DNA of 64,000 nucleotides from Ctenosaura bakeri (Eukaryota; Chordata; Lepidosauria; Squamata; Iguanidae), in contig CAOLHI010000927.1 of assembly GCA_948474755.1 (NCBI GenBank), forward strand, positions 930,001 to 994,000. The letters are read 5' to 3'. Positions 1-10,311 of the stretch are shown piece by piece (the first letter of the stretch is position 1; each line of letters starts with the position of its first letter). Both the position numbers and the translations under genes were made by a program. The notes under the pieces were generated by a model that was not told where the DNA came from, ran no database searches, and worked only from the letters and a program-made list of their open reading frames with translations.

Positions 1-18
1 TGTAGTGCAGAAATGGCC
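1..18. mobile_element. Foldback MITE copy A, right end only
   Basis: The last 18 bases of the family terminus (GTAGTGCAGAAATGGCC) at the window edge, followed by CAT and then SINE sequence. The rest lies outside the window. Confidence 0.7.
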
Positions 19-78
19 CATGATAGGTTTTCCTTAGGGTTGCTGTATAACTTGAAGACACACAACAACAAACAGCAA
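19..78 (+). mobile_element. tRNA-derived SINE, 3' part only
   Basis: Matches the 3' portion of the common SINE here: CATGATAGG, then TTAGGGT, AACTTGAAGACACACAACAACA. It is cut on its left by MITE copy A exactly after the family's CCCAT position. Confidence 0.75.
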
Positions 79-308
79 TATGTACATTCCCTTCCACCAA
101 GTACTGGGAAACCTGGGCCTGGCTACTAGAATACCTTCTCCTCTTTGGGAGCAGACCACTGCCTGCCCTCTGGCCTTGTGAGGTAACTGTGGAGAGGAGA
201 GGGGCTGTCTTCCCACAAAGACGCCTCAATGAGAAGAATGTGTTGTTTAAGCCACCTGAGTGGCTAAATATGTTGTTTACCAAGCACATGTATTTCCGTA
301 TACCTAAC

Positions 309-364
309 CATGAGGAAGGCAAAGGCAAACCCTCTCTGAACAAATCTTGCCACGAAAACACCAT
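309..364 (+). mobile_element. tRNA-derived SINE, middle part only
   Basis: AGGAAGGCAAAGGCAAACC, CTCTCTGAACAAATCTTGCC and ACGAAAACACCAT match the middle of the SINE. It stops at CCAT, where MITE copy B begins. Placed before bases 19-78 it would restore the SINE with a CAT duplication. Confidence 0.75.
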
Positions 365-564
365 GGCCATTTCCGCATTACACAGTTATGGTGCTATTAT
401 TCCATTTCAACATCCTGTGGAATTCTGGGCTTTGGAGTTTCCTGCGGCCAAAGAGCTCTCTGGCTGAGAATTCCAACTGCTCCTCCCTAAACTGCAAAGC
501 CCAGGATTCCATAGGATGTTGAAAGTGGAATGATAGCACTATAACAGGGTAGCACGGAAAGGCC
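365..564. mobile_element. Foldback MITE copy B (200 bp, long form)
   Basis: Terminal inverted repeats GGCCATTTCCGCA and TGCGGAAATGGCC-like. The arms contain ACTTTCAACATCCT/AGGATGTTGAAAGT; the unpaired centre contains AAAGAGCTCTCTGGCTGAGA. Flanks are CAT on the left and CAA on the right. Confidence 0.8.
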
Positions 565-916
565 CAAGTCTCATTGAACCTAGTGCATTTTATTTCTGGA
601 AAGGCATGCATCTGTGGCTCAAGGCGAAAGCTTTTCGGTGATGGCTAATTATGACATAGCATTTCAGACCAGTGCTATGCGTGTTTCCTTAGAAACACAA
701 TTTGCCAAGCTTACGTTTCAGGATTTTGTTGTTAAGTGCCCTCAAGCTGATTTAGGCTTACAAAGACCCTATAGATGAGAGACTTCCAAGTCACCCTGTC
801 ATCAAACGCCCTGCTCAAGACTTGCAGATTCAGGGAGGTGTTTTCCTTGACTGAGTCCATCCATCTGTAATAAGGTCTTCCTCTTTCCCCAGTGCTTTCT
901 ACCTTCCTAAGCCTTA

Positions 917-1096
917 GGCCATTTCCACACTAGACTGTTGTAGCGCTGCTATTCCACTTTCAACATCCTATGGAATCCTGGGGTTTGCAGTTTTGGGAGG
1001 GGCTGGCCGCCCCCTCCCAAAACTGCAAACCCCAGGATTCCATAGGATGTTGCAAGTGGAATAATAGCGCTATAACGGTCTAGTGCGGAAATGGCC
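917..1096. mobile_element. Foldback MITE copy C (180 bp, short palindromic form)
   Basis: Starts GGCCATTTCCACACTAGAC and ends GTCTAGTGCGGAAATGGCC. It is almost fully self-complementary around GGGAGGGGCTGGCCGCCCCC. The flanking triplets TTA and AAG do not match, so the target duplication has decayed or the ends have been exchanged. Confidence 0.85.
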
Positions 1097-1419
1097 AAGA
1101 TCTTGTCTTTTCTTCGGAGTATTGTGTTCTCATAATATGGCCAAAGTTGGACAGCCTCTGTTGGTCCTCTTGTCTTCTAGAAAGAGTTCAAGCTTGATTT
1201 GCTGTGGGATCCATTCATGTGTCTTTTTTAGCAGTCCTGGGTATTCAGTCGAACTCTTCTCCAGTACCATATTTTGAATGAGTTCATTTTCTTCCTAGCA
1301 GCTTTTTTTGCTGTCCAACATACCTAGAAATTGGAAATACAATGGCATGGACAATGCTAACTTTAGTATTCAATGATATATCTTTTACACTTCAGGAACT
1401 TGTCTGGTTCTTTCATACC

Positions 1420-1592
1420 TGTCCTTTCATTGTATGGAATCCTGGTATTTGCAGTTTAGGGAGGGGCATTTAAAATTCTCACCCCAAGAGCTATTGGGTC
1501 TCATTAAACTACAAACTCCAGAATTTCACAGAATGTTGCCATGCTAGTTAAAGTGGAATAATAGCACTACAACAGTGTATCATGATAAGGCA
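1420..1592. mobile_element. Foldback MITE copy D, old and degenerate
   Basis: Retains TATGGAATCCTGGTATTTGC, TTTAGGGAGGGGCA and AAAGTGGAATAATAGCACTA, with many substitutions and lost terminal bases. Confidence 0.65.
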
Positions 1593-3740
1593 GTAAGTTT
1601 AGTCATCTTGGGTACTAGTGGGAGTTCAGCCCTGATTTTTTCTAGGATCCACATTTCAACTAAATTGACTTGCTTCCTTTAGGCTTTGTTCACTATCCAA
1701 CTCTTGCATGTATGTAGGGGGGGAAACCAACAGGAGGCACAAGGGAAAAATGCACAGGCTTGGACGGTGAATTCTTATGAAATGATTGAATGATCAGAGG
1801 CTCAGGTGGGCAGCTCCTCCTGAATGAATTAGTGAATAAATGTGCTGGTATCTGGGCTGAGTGGATTGGTAGTCTGCTGCAGCTTCGTTTTGCACTGATC
1901 CTTGAAAGAGTTCTTGTGCTGCAGTGCCACTTTGAAGGGAGGGAGCAAGAAACATTTCATTTGTTTTCACTGTGAAATTTGGCAATGAAGAAAGAAGAAG
2001 AGATTAATTCCTTATTGTATTTGATTATCTGTTGTGGTGACCTGTGCATACTCAAAGGGTCAGCAAACCAGCAGTGGCCATTTTCTGCCCCTAGAATACT
2101 GTGCTAGGACTCACTGTATCACAAGCCTGGTTCATTTTGCTTCCTTTTTGGGCAGAATTATGGCAGATAGGACTGTGGAAATATGCTTTACCTTTTGTTG
2201 CTCTTGGACTTCATATAGAAAAAGGCCAATGAATGAATCACATGCTTTGCAGACAACCTTTGTGTTGTGTGGGTCACCAGTGGTGGTGGGTTGAGGAAGT
2301 TTGAGAGACCTATAAGAGAAGGTTGAGTTGGAAAGGTTGAGAAAAAAAAGTGCTGCCATGAACTGTGTGGCCACAGTTTTACTTCCAATTAAATCTGAAT
2401 AAGATAGGCAAAGCCCAGCATGGTTCTTTCCCCACCCCTCCATTATCCACATTTTTTTGCCATCTGCTTGAATCTGGGAAGGCATCCTTTGTGAATATGG
2501 AAGACCTACTGTATTTACAAGGGATCACTTTCCCCCTGACCTGTTCTCTATACTTATAAAGAAAGATTAATCTTAGAGGTTTTCCTGAGGCTGCATATAA
2601 ACATTCATCTATTAAGCAGGCAAACAGACTAATTTTAGAGATAAATTTTTTAAAAATCTTTAAAAAGGTGCCTATCAAAGGCAAAGGAATGTTTGCTTCT
2701 TGACCACAAATTACATATTGGCAGAATTTATTCTTGGTTAGCAGTGTTCCCACAGGAATTAAGCAATACCTTCCTAAAAACTATTTTGAATAGAAATTAA
2801 GAAATATTTTCATAGCAGCTGTTTAATTTCTAGAAAAAGAGATGATAAGGTCTCATGGCAATGTTGGAGGATGGGTAGAAGTCATAAAATTAAATCTAGT
2901 TGGTTGCGCCTCTGGTAACCTTTCAGCTCTACCCTCTGACCCACCAGACTTAGTGGTCACAAGTCACTGCTGGTTCATGATCTAAAGGGAATGGAAGAGC
3001 ATGCTGTTTCCATATACCTTAGTCCAGTAAATTACTTACTAGATAATCAGAAATATGATTTAACATCTCATAAGGTAAACATCTTATGACAAGATTTAAG
3101 CTGCTTACCACAAGATATTTACATTCTCAGGGCTTAGAGTATAGCGTATTATCTTGCTGCACTGCTTTCTAGGCAAAGGGTACTACAGCCAACAGTCTAA
3201 TAATCCATCACAAAATCAATCATAGTCTGGGACTATGATTTTAAAGACAAGCTTTTAAAAGACACAGAGAGGGAGGAGAAACCTTAATGTAATTAAGCCA
3301 GCATTTTTTAAAAGATTGGCTTATTAACTGACCAATGGACAACATGGAAAGACAGGCTACTAACTTCATAGCAGGCTCAGGAGAAAATGTCTTTTACTCA
3401 GCAGACTGATGGAGGAGGAAATAAGCATTCTGTTCCTACATCACCACTATGCTGCCTTTCTTTAATAATTGTGGAAGGTTTTCTCCCATGGCCATTCCAG
3501 AAAAAATAGGCTTGTACCAGTTGACTTGCCTGTGTGGAACTATGTGAATTCCACAGAGTGAAATTCATGGTGACCTAGTGACACTAGACAACAAAAGCTC
3601 AGAACAGTTACTGTTTTGGACTACATATCCTGAGATGTATCTCATCATCAAAGGTAGAAATGAATGATCAAGCTTTGAACTCTTTGTGACTTCTCAGAGG
3701 AAGCCTACAGGAGGCTTAAGAGGCACTGTGATATTTGTTG
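1593..3740. other. Intergenic, nothing recognised
   Basis: Moderately AT-rich sequence. No repeat family, RNA gene or conserved coding frame was recognised on either strand. The short open frames do not resemble known proteins. Confidence 0.6.
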
Positions 3741-4892
3741 GGTTGTTGTTGTTAGTGATGTTGGTGTGCACCTTCAAGTCGTTTCCTACTTATGGTGACC
3801 AAAGGTGAACCTATCAAAGGTTTTGTTACCCTGAAATTTTGGGGGTCCCCAAGGGATGCCTTGATGTGCTCCAAGTGATGGGGAAGGTAAACTCAACAGA
3901 GCACAAGCAATAGCACTACGAGAGGCAGAGTAACCTGGCGCGATCTTTTATCCAATTTTTACTGGGTCAGGTCAAGCAAAAAAGCACACAAAAAGATCCA
4001 ATAAATGACTTTATTGAATGGAAATATCACGCATCAATGCATACACTCACACGCGCATTCAAGCCCTATAGAAAGGCAAAGAATGGAAATTAGATAGAGG
4101 GATTATTAGAGAATTTGTAGTTTGGGTGATACTGCACCTTTTGCTGAAGTCCTTGATCTGAGAAAGCAGCGAAAGAAGTAAAGCTCAGCGGAAGGATGCT
4201 GAGGGGATTACTCGGCTGCCAGGGGTGGGATAGGGGAAACAGTCTGTTGATATGACCGGGAGTTATCCAAAGAACCAGTCAAAAACAGGGGCTATTTGTA
4301 GGGAAAATGTACCTTGAGGGCAAATCCTCTCCCAGGGAGAACGAAGAGAATGGCAACAGAAAAACAACACCACACCGGCACCTTCTTTGATATTAGAAGA
4401 TAACAAGGTGTTACCAAAGTTTCAGGATCTTCTGCCACTTTGGGTTGCAGTGTGAGTTTATGTAGATGGTCCTTGCCTGATAAGATTTTATTGCTACCAG
4501 TGCCCAACTTGTGAGAAAGCACCTTAATCCCTTCAAGTTGGCTCCTCAAAGGCTGAGGACCTTTTGTCCACTGTGGATTGGCACAGCTTGAGGTCTCCTG
4601 TGGCTACGAGACCAGGGAGTTTACTGGCCTCACCTGGGTTTCCGATCGTACGACCATTGCTGCCTACGTGCTCATCCAGGTGACCTCTCTGGCGTGTTAG
4701 ATTATATTTTATATCAAAGTTGTAGACCCCGGGACAGGGTTTACCAATGGGACAACAGTTTTTAGAGGCTGAGAACGTGTGATGCGCCCAGTGTAATCCA
4801 GTGGGTTTTCAGGGCTGAGTGGGGAATTGAACCCAAGTCTCCAGGATCATAATCCAACGCTCAAACAACTAAACTACACCATACTAGCTCTC
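3741..4892 (-). mobile_element. tRNA-derived SINE split by an LTR insertion
   Basis: The left half (3741-3823) carries the reversed 3' end (TTGTTGTTGTTAGTG..CCTTCAAGTCGTTTCC, GGTGAACCTATCAAAGG). The right half (4743-4892) continues with AGAGGCTGAGAACGTGTGAT, the B-box-side sequence GAATTGAACCCAAG and the reversed 5' end CACCATACTAGCTCTC. An LTR sits between the halves. Confidence 0.75.
3824..4736 (-). mobile_element. Solo LTR (913 bp) inserted in a SINE
   Basis: Begins TGTTACCC and ends GGGACA (TG..CA termini), flanked by AGGTTT (3818-3823) and GGGTTT (4737-4742), an imperfect target duplication. The minus strand shows a TATAAAA-type box near its 5' end (about 4703-4712) and a poly(A)-signal region CAATAAAGTCATTTATTGGA (about 3996-4020). 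This supports an LTR in minus orientation. No coding genes accompany it, so it is a solo LTR; the family was not determined. Confidence 0.6.
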
Positions 4893-5314
4893 ACTTGTAG
4901 GGTATCCTTTCTTTAAATGGGACAACAAACAAAGGTTGTGGGGTATTAGGGAACCACACTATTTGTGTAGTATTTAATTTAATAAATCATAGATCACATA
5001 GTCCTGCATCACCACAATACCAAATCCTATGTTGCTTAGTTTGTTGTTTGCTGTAGAGTAAAAAAGTATCTGAAGCAGTTTGCAGGCTTCAGGTTTTAGG
5101 AGGCCCTTGGGTAATATGGCCTTAGAGCTGGAAAAAATGTGAGGCCATAGGAAAAATGCATGTTTTTTCTGGAACCCACCAGTGAAAGAGCTGGAATACT
5201 TCTCTGCTGTATACCATCTGCTGCATCATTTACCCCCAATAAAGCTTATCTTTAATGTATCAATGTATGTCAGTGTCAGTGTTTGGCACTTAACAAAGTC
5301 CTGGGAATGAACTA

Positions 5315-5699
5315 CAGTCATCCCTCCACATTCACTAGGGTTTGGGGTACAGGACCCCTGTGAAAGTGAAAAAAATGTGAATAACTCTAGGCTCTCCCAA
5401 ACCATATTTAACACACAAAAAAAAGTATGATCACCATATTCAATCCACTGTGGATTCCTTTGAGGCATCAGGCTTGCTTAACAAGACAGAAGTGGTTGGT
5501 TGGTGGGGGTTACTGTCACCTCCATTGCTGCCTCACACCGTTTTTAAGAGGGACTTACAAGCCTCGTTCACGGTTTCACAGTCTCATGAGGCTGAGCCCC
5601 TATTAAAATTGGCACAGGGCAGCAGCACAGCTGACAGCAAATAATCTGTGAATAATCAAATCTGCAAAAGTGAAACCTGCAAATGTGGAGGGCTGATTG
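5315..5699. mobile_element. pogo/Tigger-like nonautonomous element 1
   Basis: Terminal inverted repeats CAGTCATCCCTCCACATTC and GAATGTGGAGGGCTGATTG-like, flanked by TA on both sides (5313-5314, 5700-5701). Internally it has TGTGAAAGTGAAAAA and GTGAAACCTGCAAATGTG. TA duplications and these ends are typical of Tc1/mariner-pogo nonautonomous elements. No transposase is seen. Confidence 0.75.
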
Positions 5700-6171
5700 T
5701 ATACTAGTTCCAGAACAAAACATATACGAACACCTCATTGTAAAAGACAACACTCCATAATCCATTTTTATTTCAATTTTTTGGGGGGAAAAGGGCTTTG
5801 GAGAAAAACTGGAAATAAACGTTTTTCCTGAATTTTTCCATTCCCCCCGACTTTCACATCTCTAAGTGGGGGCCCCTCTGCGTCACCACTACCCATTTAC
5901 TCGTCCTCTTCCTCTGGGGAAGACAAGTGGGAGATGCTGTTCCTTCTTAATCTTGGTACTGAGAGAGGATTCAAGACCGACAGAGCAAGAAAGGAACAGC
6001 AGGACAGAAGGCTACAGTGATTGGCAAAGGGACCCTGCTCAAGAGGTGAGCCTTAGTTGCCCGACAACGTTGATTCTTGATACTGGCTTTGCTCTCAAAG
6101 CATTCTATTTATAGAAAAGTTCAATGACTTATGATGAAGATAAGACAAGGTCTATTTTTATTTATTACTAC

Positions 6172-6402
6172 TTTGTTGCTTTGTGCCTTCATGTTGCTTC
6201 CAACTTATGGTGATCCTAAGGTTAATGTATCACAGGGTTTTCATGGCAAAATTTATTCAGGGGGGAATTGCCTTTGCCTTCCTCTGAGGCTGAGAGAGTG
6301 TGACTTACCAAAGGTCACCCAGTGGGTTTCCATGGCTTAGCAGGGATTCAAACTCTACTCTTCAGAGATCTAGTCCAACACCCAAACTACTATTCTATGC
6401 TG
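6172..6402 (-). mobile_element. tRNA-derived SINE, near full length
   Basis: Reversed 3' end TTGTTGCTTTGTGCCTTCAT, then AACTTATGGTGATCCTAAGG, TGAGGCTGAGAGAGTGTGAC, AAGGTCACCCAGTGGGTTTC and a B-box-like GGGATTCAAACTC. It ends in the reversed tRNA-like 5' end. Confidence 0.85.
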
Positions 6403-8649
6403 TCTGTTACTGCTACCACCAGTACCATTTACTGAATGTCCTTCATCTACATGGCATCCCAGGGTGGTATATAAAAAAGCCAGCCCAAGGTTTCCTGAAT
6501 TTCCTATTTGTTCTAAACCAAAAGGCATGTGTTTCTTTTGGCCTGCTTCAAACACAGAAGATCTGAAAACACACTGGTAAATATGTTGTAATTACAGTTC
6601 TAGTAAATCTTCCTGTTACTGAACACAGATTTACTTGCTCTTCTTTACAGCTGATCATAGCTTTCATTGCTCAGTTTGGTAGCAGCAGGTTCTTCTTCTA
6701 GTGCAGTCTTCAAACTAAATGAACATTTCAAGCCAAAGCAGGATGCTGGGAGGCAGTCCTTACTGCCTGCGCTAATGAACTGGAACCATTTAACTGCTGG
6801 GTAGTTTTCCTTTTCCACCTCTTTCTAAGTAGGCTGATCACATGGAATGTAGTCCTGGAAATTAATTTCTTATGCTAGTTTGAAATTGCATGATCTAAAT
6901 CAGCTTTCCCCAAACTGGCACTATCCATATGTGATTGAGTACAGTTTGCATCAATCCCCCGCCCCACAGTGTGGCCTATTAACTCAGTTGCCAGTAGAAT
7001 TAGAAACAATATCTGTCTGCTAAAATTATGATCGGTGTCAGACAACACGCCACCAAAACACTTAGTGCAGCCCCCTCTAGTGGACACTCTTGAGCTACAA
7101 ATGTGATTTGATGATACACAGATACTCTGTATGATAGATCCTTTTACCTATACTGGCCCTGCAGATCCAACCCTTGGTATCCTGCCACTCACCCTGGCTT
7201 TGTTCCCCCACTGAATCCCTTTCTGGATTGGGTTCCTAGGACTCAAGGTGACCCCGTAAACATGGGCCTGTGGCTGTGTTGTTATAGAAACATACAGTTG
7301 CATAGCATTTCAAGAGAGTTAGTAAGATAGCCCTTCAGAGAGCATGGGAACAGGAAGATGAACACAGAAAGAAAAGAGGTATGGCAGCCGCAAATGGCCA
7401 TCCCAAGTACAGAATGATTTCTCTAAAACAAATTTTATGTGATTAGTGGAAATAAGAGTGATTAGTAATGGGGGACTTGAACTACCCTGATATTTGTTGG
7501 GAAACAAACTCCACTAAGCATGGAATTCTCCAACAAATTCCTGACATGCCTTGCTGACAGCTTCCTCTTCCAAATGGTAGAGTGCTGGAGGAGGGAATTG
7601 GCATTTCTCAGTTTGATCCTAACCAGCAGACAGGGGTTGGAGAAGAGAGAGACCATACTGCAAAGGATTGTGGTTTGCATGAGTAGGAAATGTTCCATGC
7701 AATTGTGGTATATAAAAGTTTTCTGCTGCAAACTCCCACTGTGAAAGAGGCAGTCTTAGTTTATTACACGTGTGAATTACTTCCTGTATCCAAAAGGGAA
7801 TCTGAAGCACTTGACCAAAGGATAAAGCACAATGCACAATATGTAACAACACATTCATTAGAAAACCAATCAAAGATAAAGAATAAAAACCATCTCCCAT
7901 CCACCAAAGGCAGGAATCAAAACACAGCTGCCTAAAAAAAAACAGTTGATGCAACTCAACATTATTTGTGTGTTTATTTCTAAAACAAGTATTTAAGTTG
8001 TTCCAGATTTTTGAAAAAGTCCTGTGATCCAAATTAGCTTTGACCACTTCTGTAAGATGATATGAAATTTCTTTTTGGCTTTGTTCTCTTTTTAAATTTT
8101 GCTTCCTTTGTTGTTCACTCTTTGTAAATAAAAAGGCTGGCATTCACTAAAGCAGTTAAAAATACATAACCTAGAGTTATGCATTTGTCGCTGATTCACT
8201 ATGCCTACATATTTACTAGTTTAGGGAATATGTGGGGGTTGTGAAAGTTCCCTAGTTGCAACTTAACGGGCAGCAACCACTGCAAGTAGTCGGGGGCTGT
8301 TGCCCTATCAGTCAGGAAGCTGCTGACTGATGTTTCCACCCTCCCTCTCATGAATGATCTCTAGTGCGAAAGGGAATTATGGTAGACCTTGCTTCTGCCT
8401 GTTGCAATGGAGATCACTCATGGGAGGAGATGGAAATGTCAGTCAACCGCTTCCCAATCAACAGGGGAACAGACTTCTGTCACTTGCACCAGCTGCTGCT
8501 GGGTAAGTGGGATGAGTGGAGTTGAGCCAGGAGACACTACTTAAGGTGGTTATGTAGCTAAGTAGTGTATAAGAAAATTTCAGCCAATGTTCTTAATGTT
8601 ATACAAGCAAATGTTTAGTAAAGCCTGTTCAAGCTGGGCTATTGTTTGA
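6403..8649. other. Intergenic, nothing recognised
   Basis: No repeat family or gene recognised. The open frames at 7462-7744 and 7619-8143 lie on opposite strands, overlap and do not resemble known proteins. Confidence 0.6.
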
Positions 8650-8849
8650 TGTTAGGCGCCTTCAAGTTGACTCTATGGCAATCCCATCATAGGATTTTCT
8701 TGGCAAGACTTATTCTGAGGAGATTTGCGATTACTTTCCTTGAAGGCTGAGGAAGTGTTACTTGTCCAAGACTATCTGATGGTTTTCCAGCTGAGCAGGG
8801 ATTTGAACCCTGGTTTCAATATTCAAACTGCTGTACCATGCTGGCTCTC
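8650..8849 (-). mobile_element. tRNA-derived SINE
   Basis: GTTAGGCGCCTTCAAGTTGA, TCATAGGATTTTCTTGGCAAG, CAGCTGAGCAGGGATTTGAA and ACCATGCTGGCTCTCA match the reversed SINE consensus in order. Confidence 0.85.
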
Positions 8850-8921
8850 AAGCTGGGCTGTTGGACTAATTAAGCATATATGATTATGTGTGTGTTTGTG
8901 TATGGATGCATGTATGCACAT

Positions 8922-9030
8922 GTGCCCTTAAGTTGCCTGTTGACTTATGGCAACTCCATTCATGTTGGAAGGTTTTCTTAGGCAAAGAATACTAAGAAAT
9001 GATTTTGCCAGTTCCTTCCTTTGAAATATA
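8922..9030 (-). mobile_element. tRNA-derived SINE, 3' fragment
   Basis: TGCCCTTAAGTTGCCTGTTG, ACTTATGGCAACTCC and GAAGGTTTTCTTAGGCAAAG correspond to the reversed 3' third of the SINE. The tRNA-like part is missing. Confidence 0.65.
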
Positions 9031-9339
9031 GCCTCCAGCATACATTGATGGCATGCCATCCAAGTGCCAACCAGAATGAAGCTTCTTAGCTTCCAAGATC
9101 AGATAGATATTATGCCTTTAGGGTATTTAGGCAGGCTAATCACATACTCAGCAAGAAAGAATGGGTTTGCTTGTGTTTTAAAGAAGATAAAATTGATGCC
9201 AGGAAAGCTTCCTTGTGGAAAGTACTCCATAGTGACCACAGGAAAAATACTGCTCTGTTCTTGCCATCCTCTGAATTTCTCCTGTTGACCTCTGGGTCCA
9301 AGCAGATTCATGTGGGACAGTCTCTGATGTTCAGGAGTT

Positions 9340-9950
9340 CAGAGATATGCAATGTTTTATAGATCAAAATCAGCATTTTGAATTGGGTTCAGAAACAATT
9401 GTCAGTCCATGCAAGGAGGCCAGAAGTAGAATTACATGTTCAAAAAGTTTAGTTCTCATCCTGATCTCCAGTCAGTCCTAAAGACAGCTTAAAGTAAAGA
9501 ACATTGCAATAACCAAGCCAGGCTATTCCTATCTAGAAAGAGTTGCAGTTGAGCCACCAGTTTATAGGAGAAAATACTCTGCTATAAAGACAGCTTGACA
9601 GTGTTGGATCCAAGGGGACCCGAGGTCTCCCTCTCCACTTTTAAAAGGAAGTGTGAACACATTAGTATTGTTTGTATCCCACTAATCTGGACTAAGTAAA
9701 CACCTGGCAACAATGTCACTTGGCATGTCTGGGAAGAACTTCAGCTTTTTGGTCCTCACCCAGACTGTTACCAAGTCAATGACCACACAGTTTGTGGCCA
9801 TGTTTCCTTGCAATGAAAAGGAGAAATAGAACTGTGTGCTGTCAATAGCAAGACACGCCAGAACACTGGATGTTTTAGATACTGAAATGCAGCTGAGTGC
9901 TTCCAATAAGCAACCATATTTCATCCTCATTTCCACCAACATTCGTCTTC
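9340..9950 (+). repeat. Fragment of a large dispersed repeat (LINE-related?)
   Basis: Phrases such as GATCAAAATCAGCATTTTGA, ACATTGCAATAACCAAGCC and AGAACTGTGTGCTGTCAATA look like a long vertebrate dispersed repeat I have seen before. The block at 40090-40520 appears related. No open frame. The family name is not certain. Confidence 0.4.
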
Positions 9951-10228
9951 ACATTTATTGCTGAGATTATTTATGATAGCTGGTTTGCATGTGTCCAAAA
10001 CATGTATTGTGTTCCAACCTTTTATGACATCTGCTGTTAAATCTCAAGACCAATTCTATGACCTTATAAAATGAGCAAATTTCATCCTCATTTGTTACAA
10101 AAGGACATGTGTTGTGATTTGAGTATAAAAATCAAAACCAAGTCTCATGACTGAAAAATGTCTGACATCCACTAATTAATCTTAGAAAACATTAGAAACT
10201 AATTCACCAGAAACCATGATTTTGTCCT

Positions 10229-10251
10229 TTGATTGATTGATTGATTGCTTG

Positions 10252-10299
<48 letters not shown>

Positions 10300-10311
10300 T
10301 TTCATTCTTTC
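10229..10311. repeat. (GATT)n then (CTTT)n microsatellite
   Basis: Four GATT units followed directly by about 15 TTTC units with minor interruptions near the right end. Confidence 0.95.

Noticed and set aside
7619..8143. 174-residue minus-strand frame
   Set aside because: No recognisable domain, no splice or repeat-coding pattern, and a competing frame on the other strand. Chance is likely.
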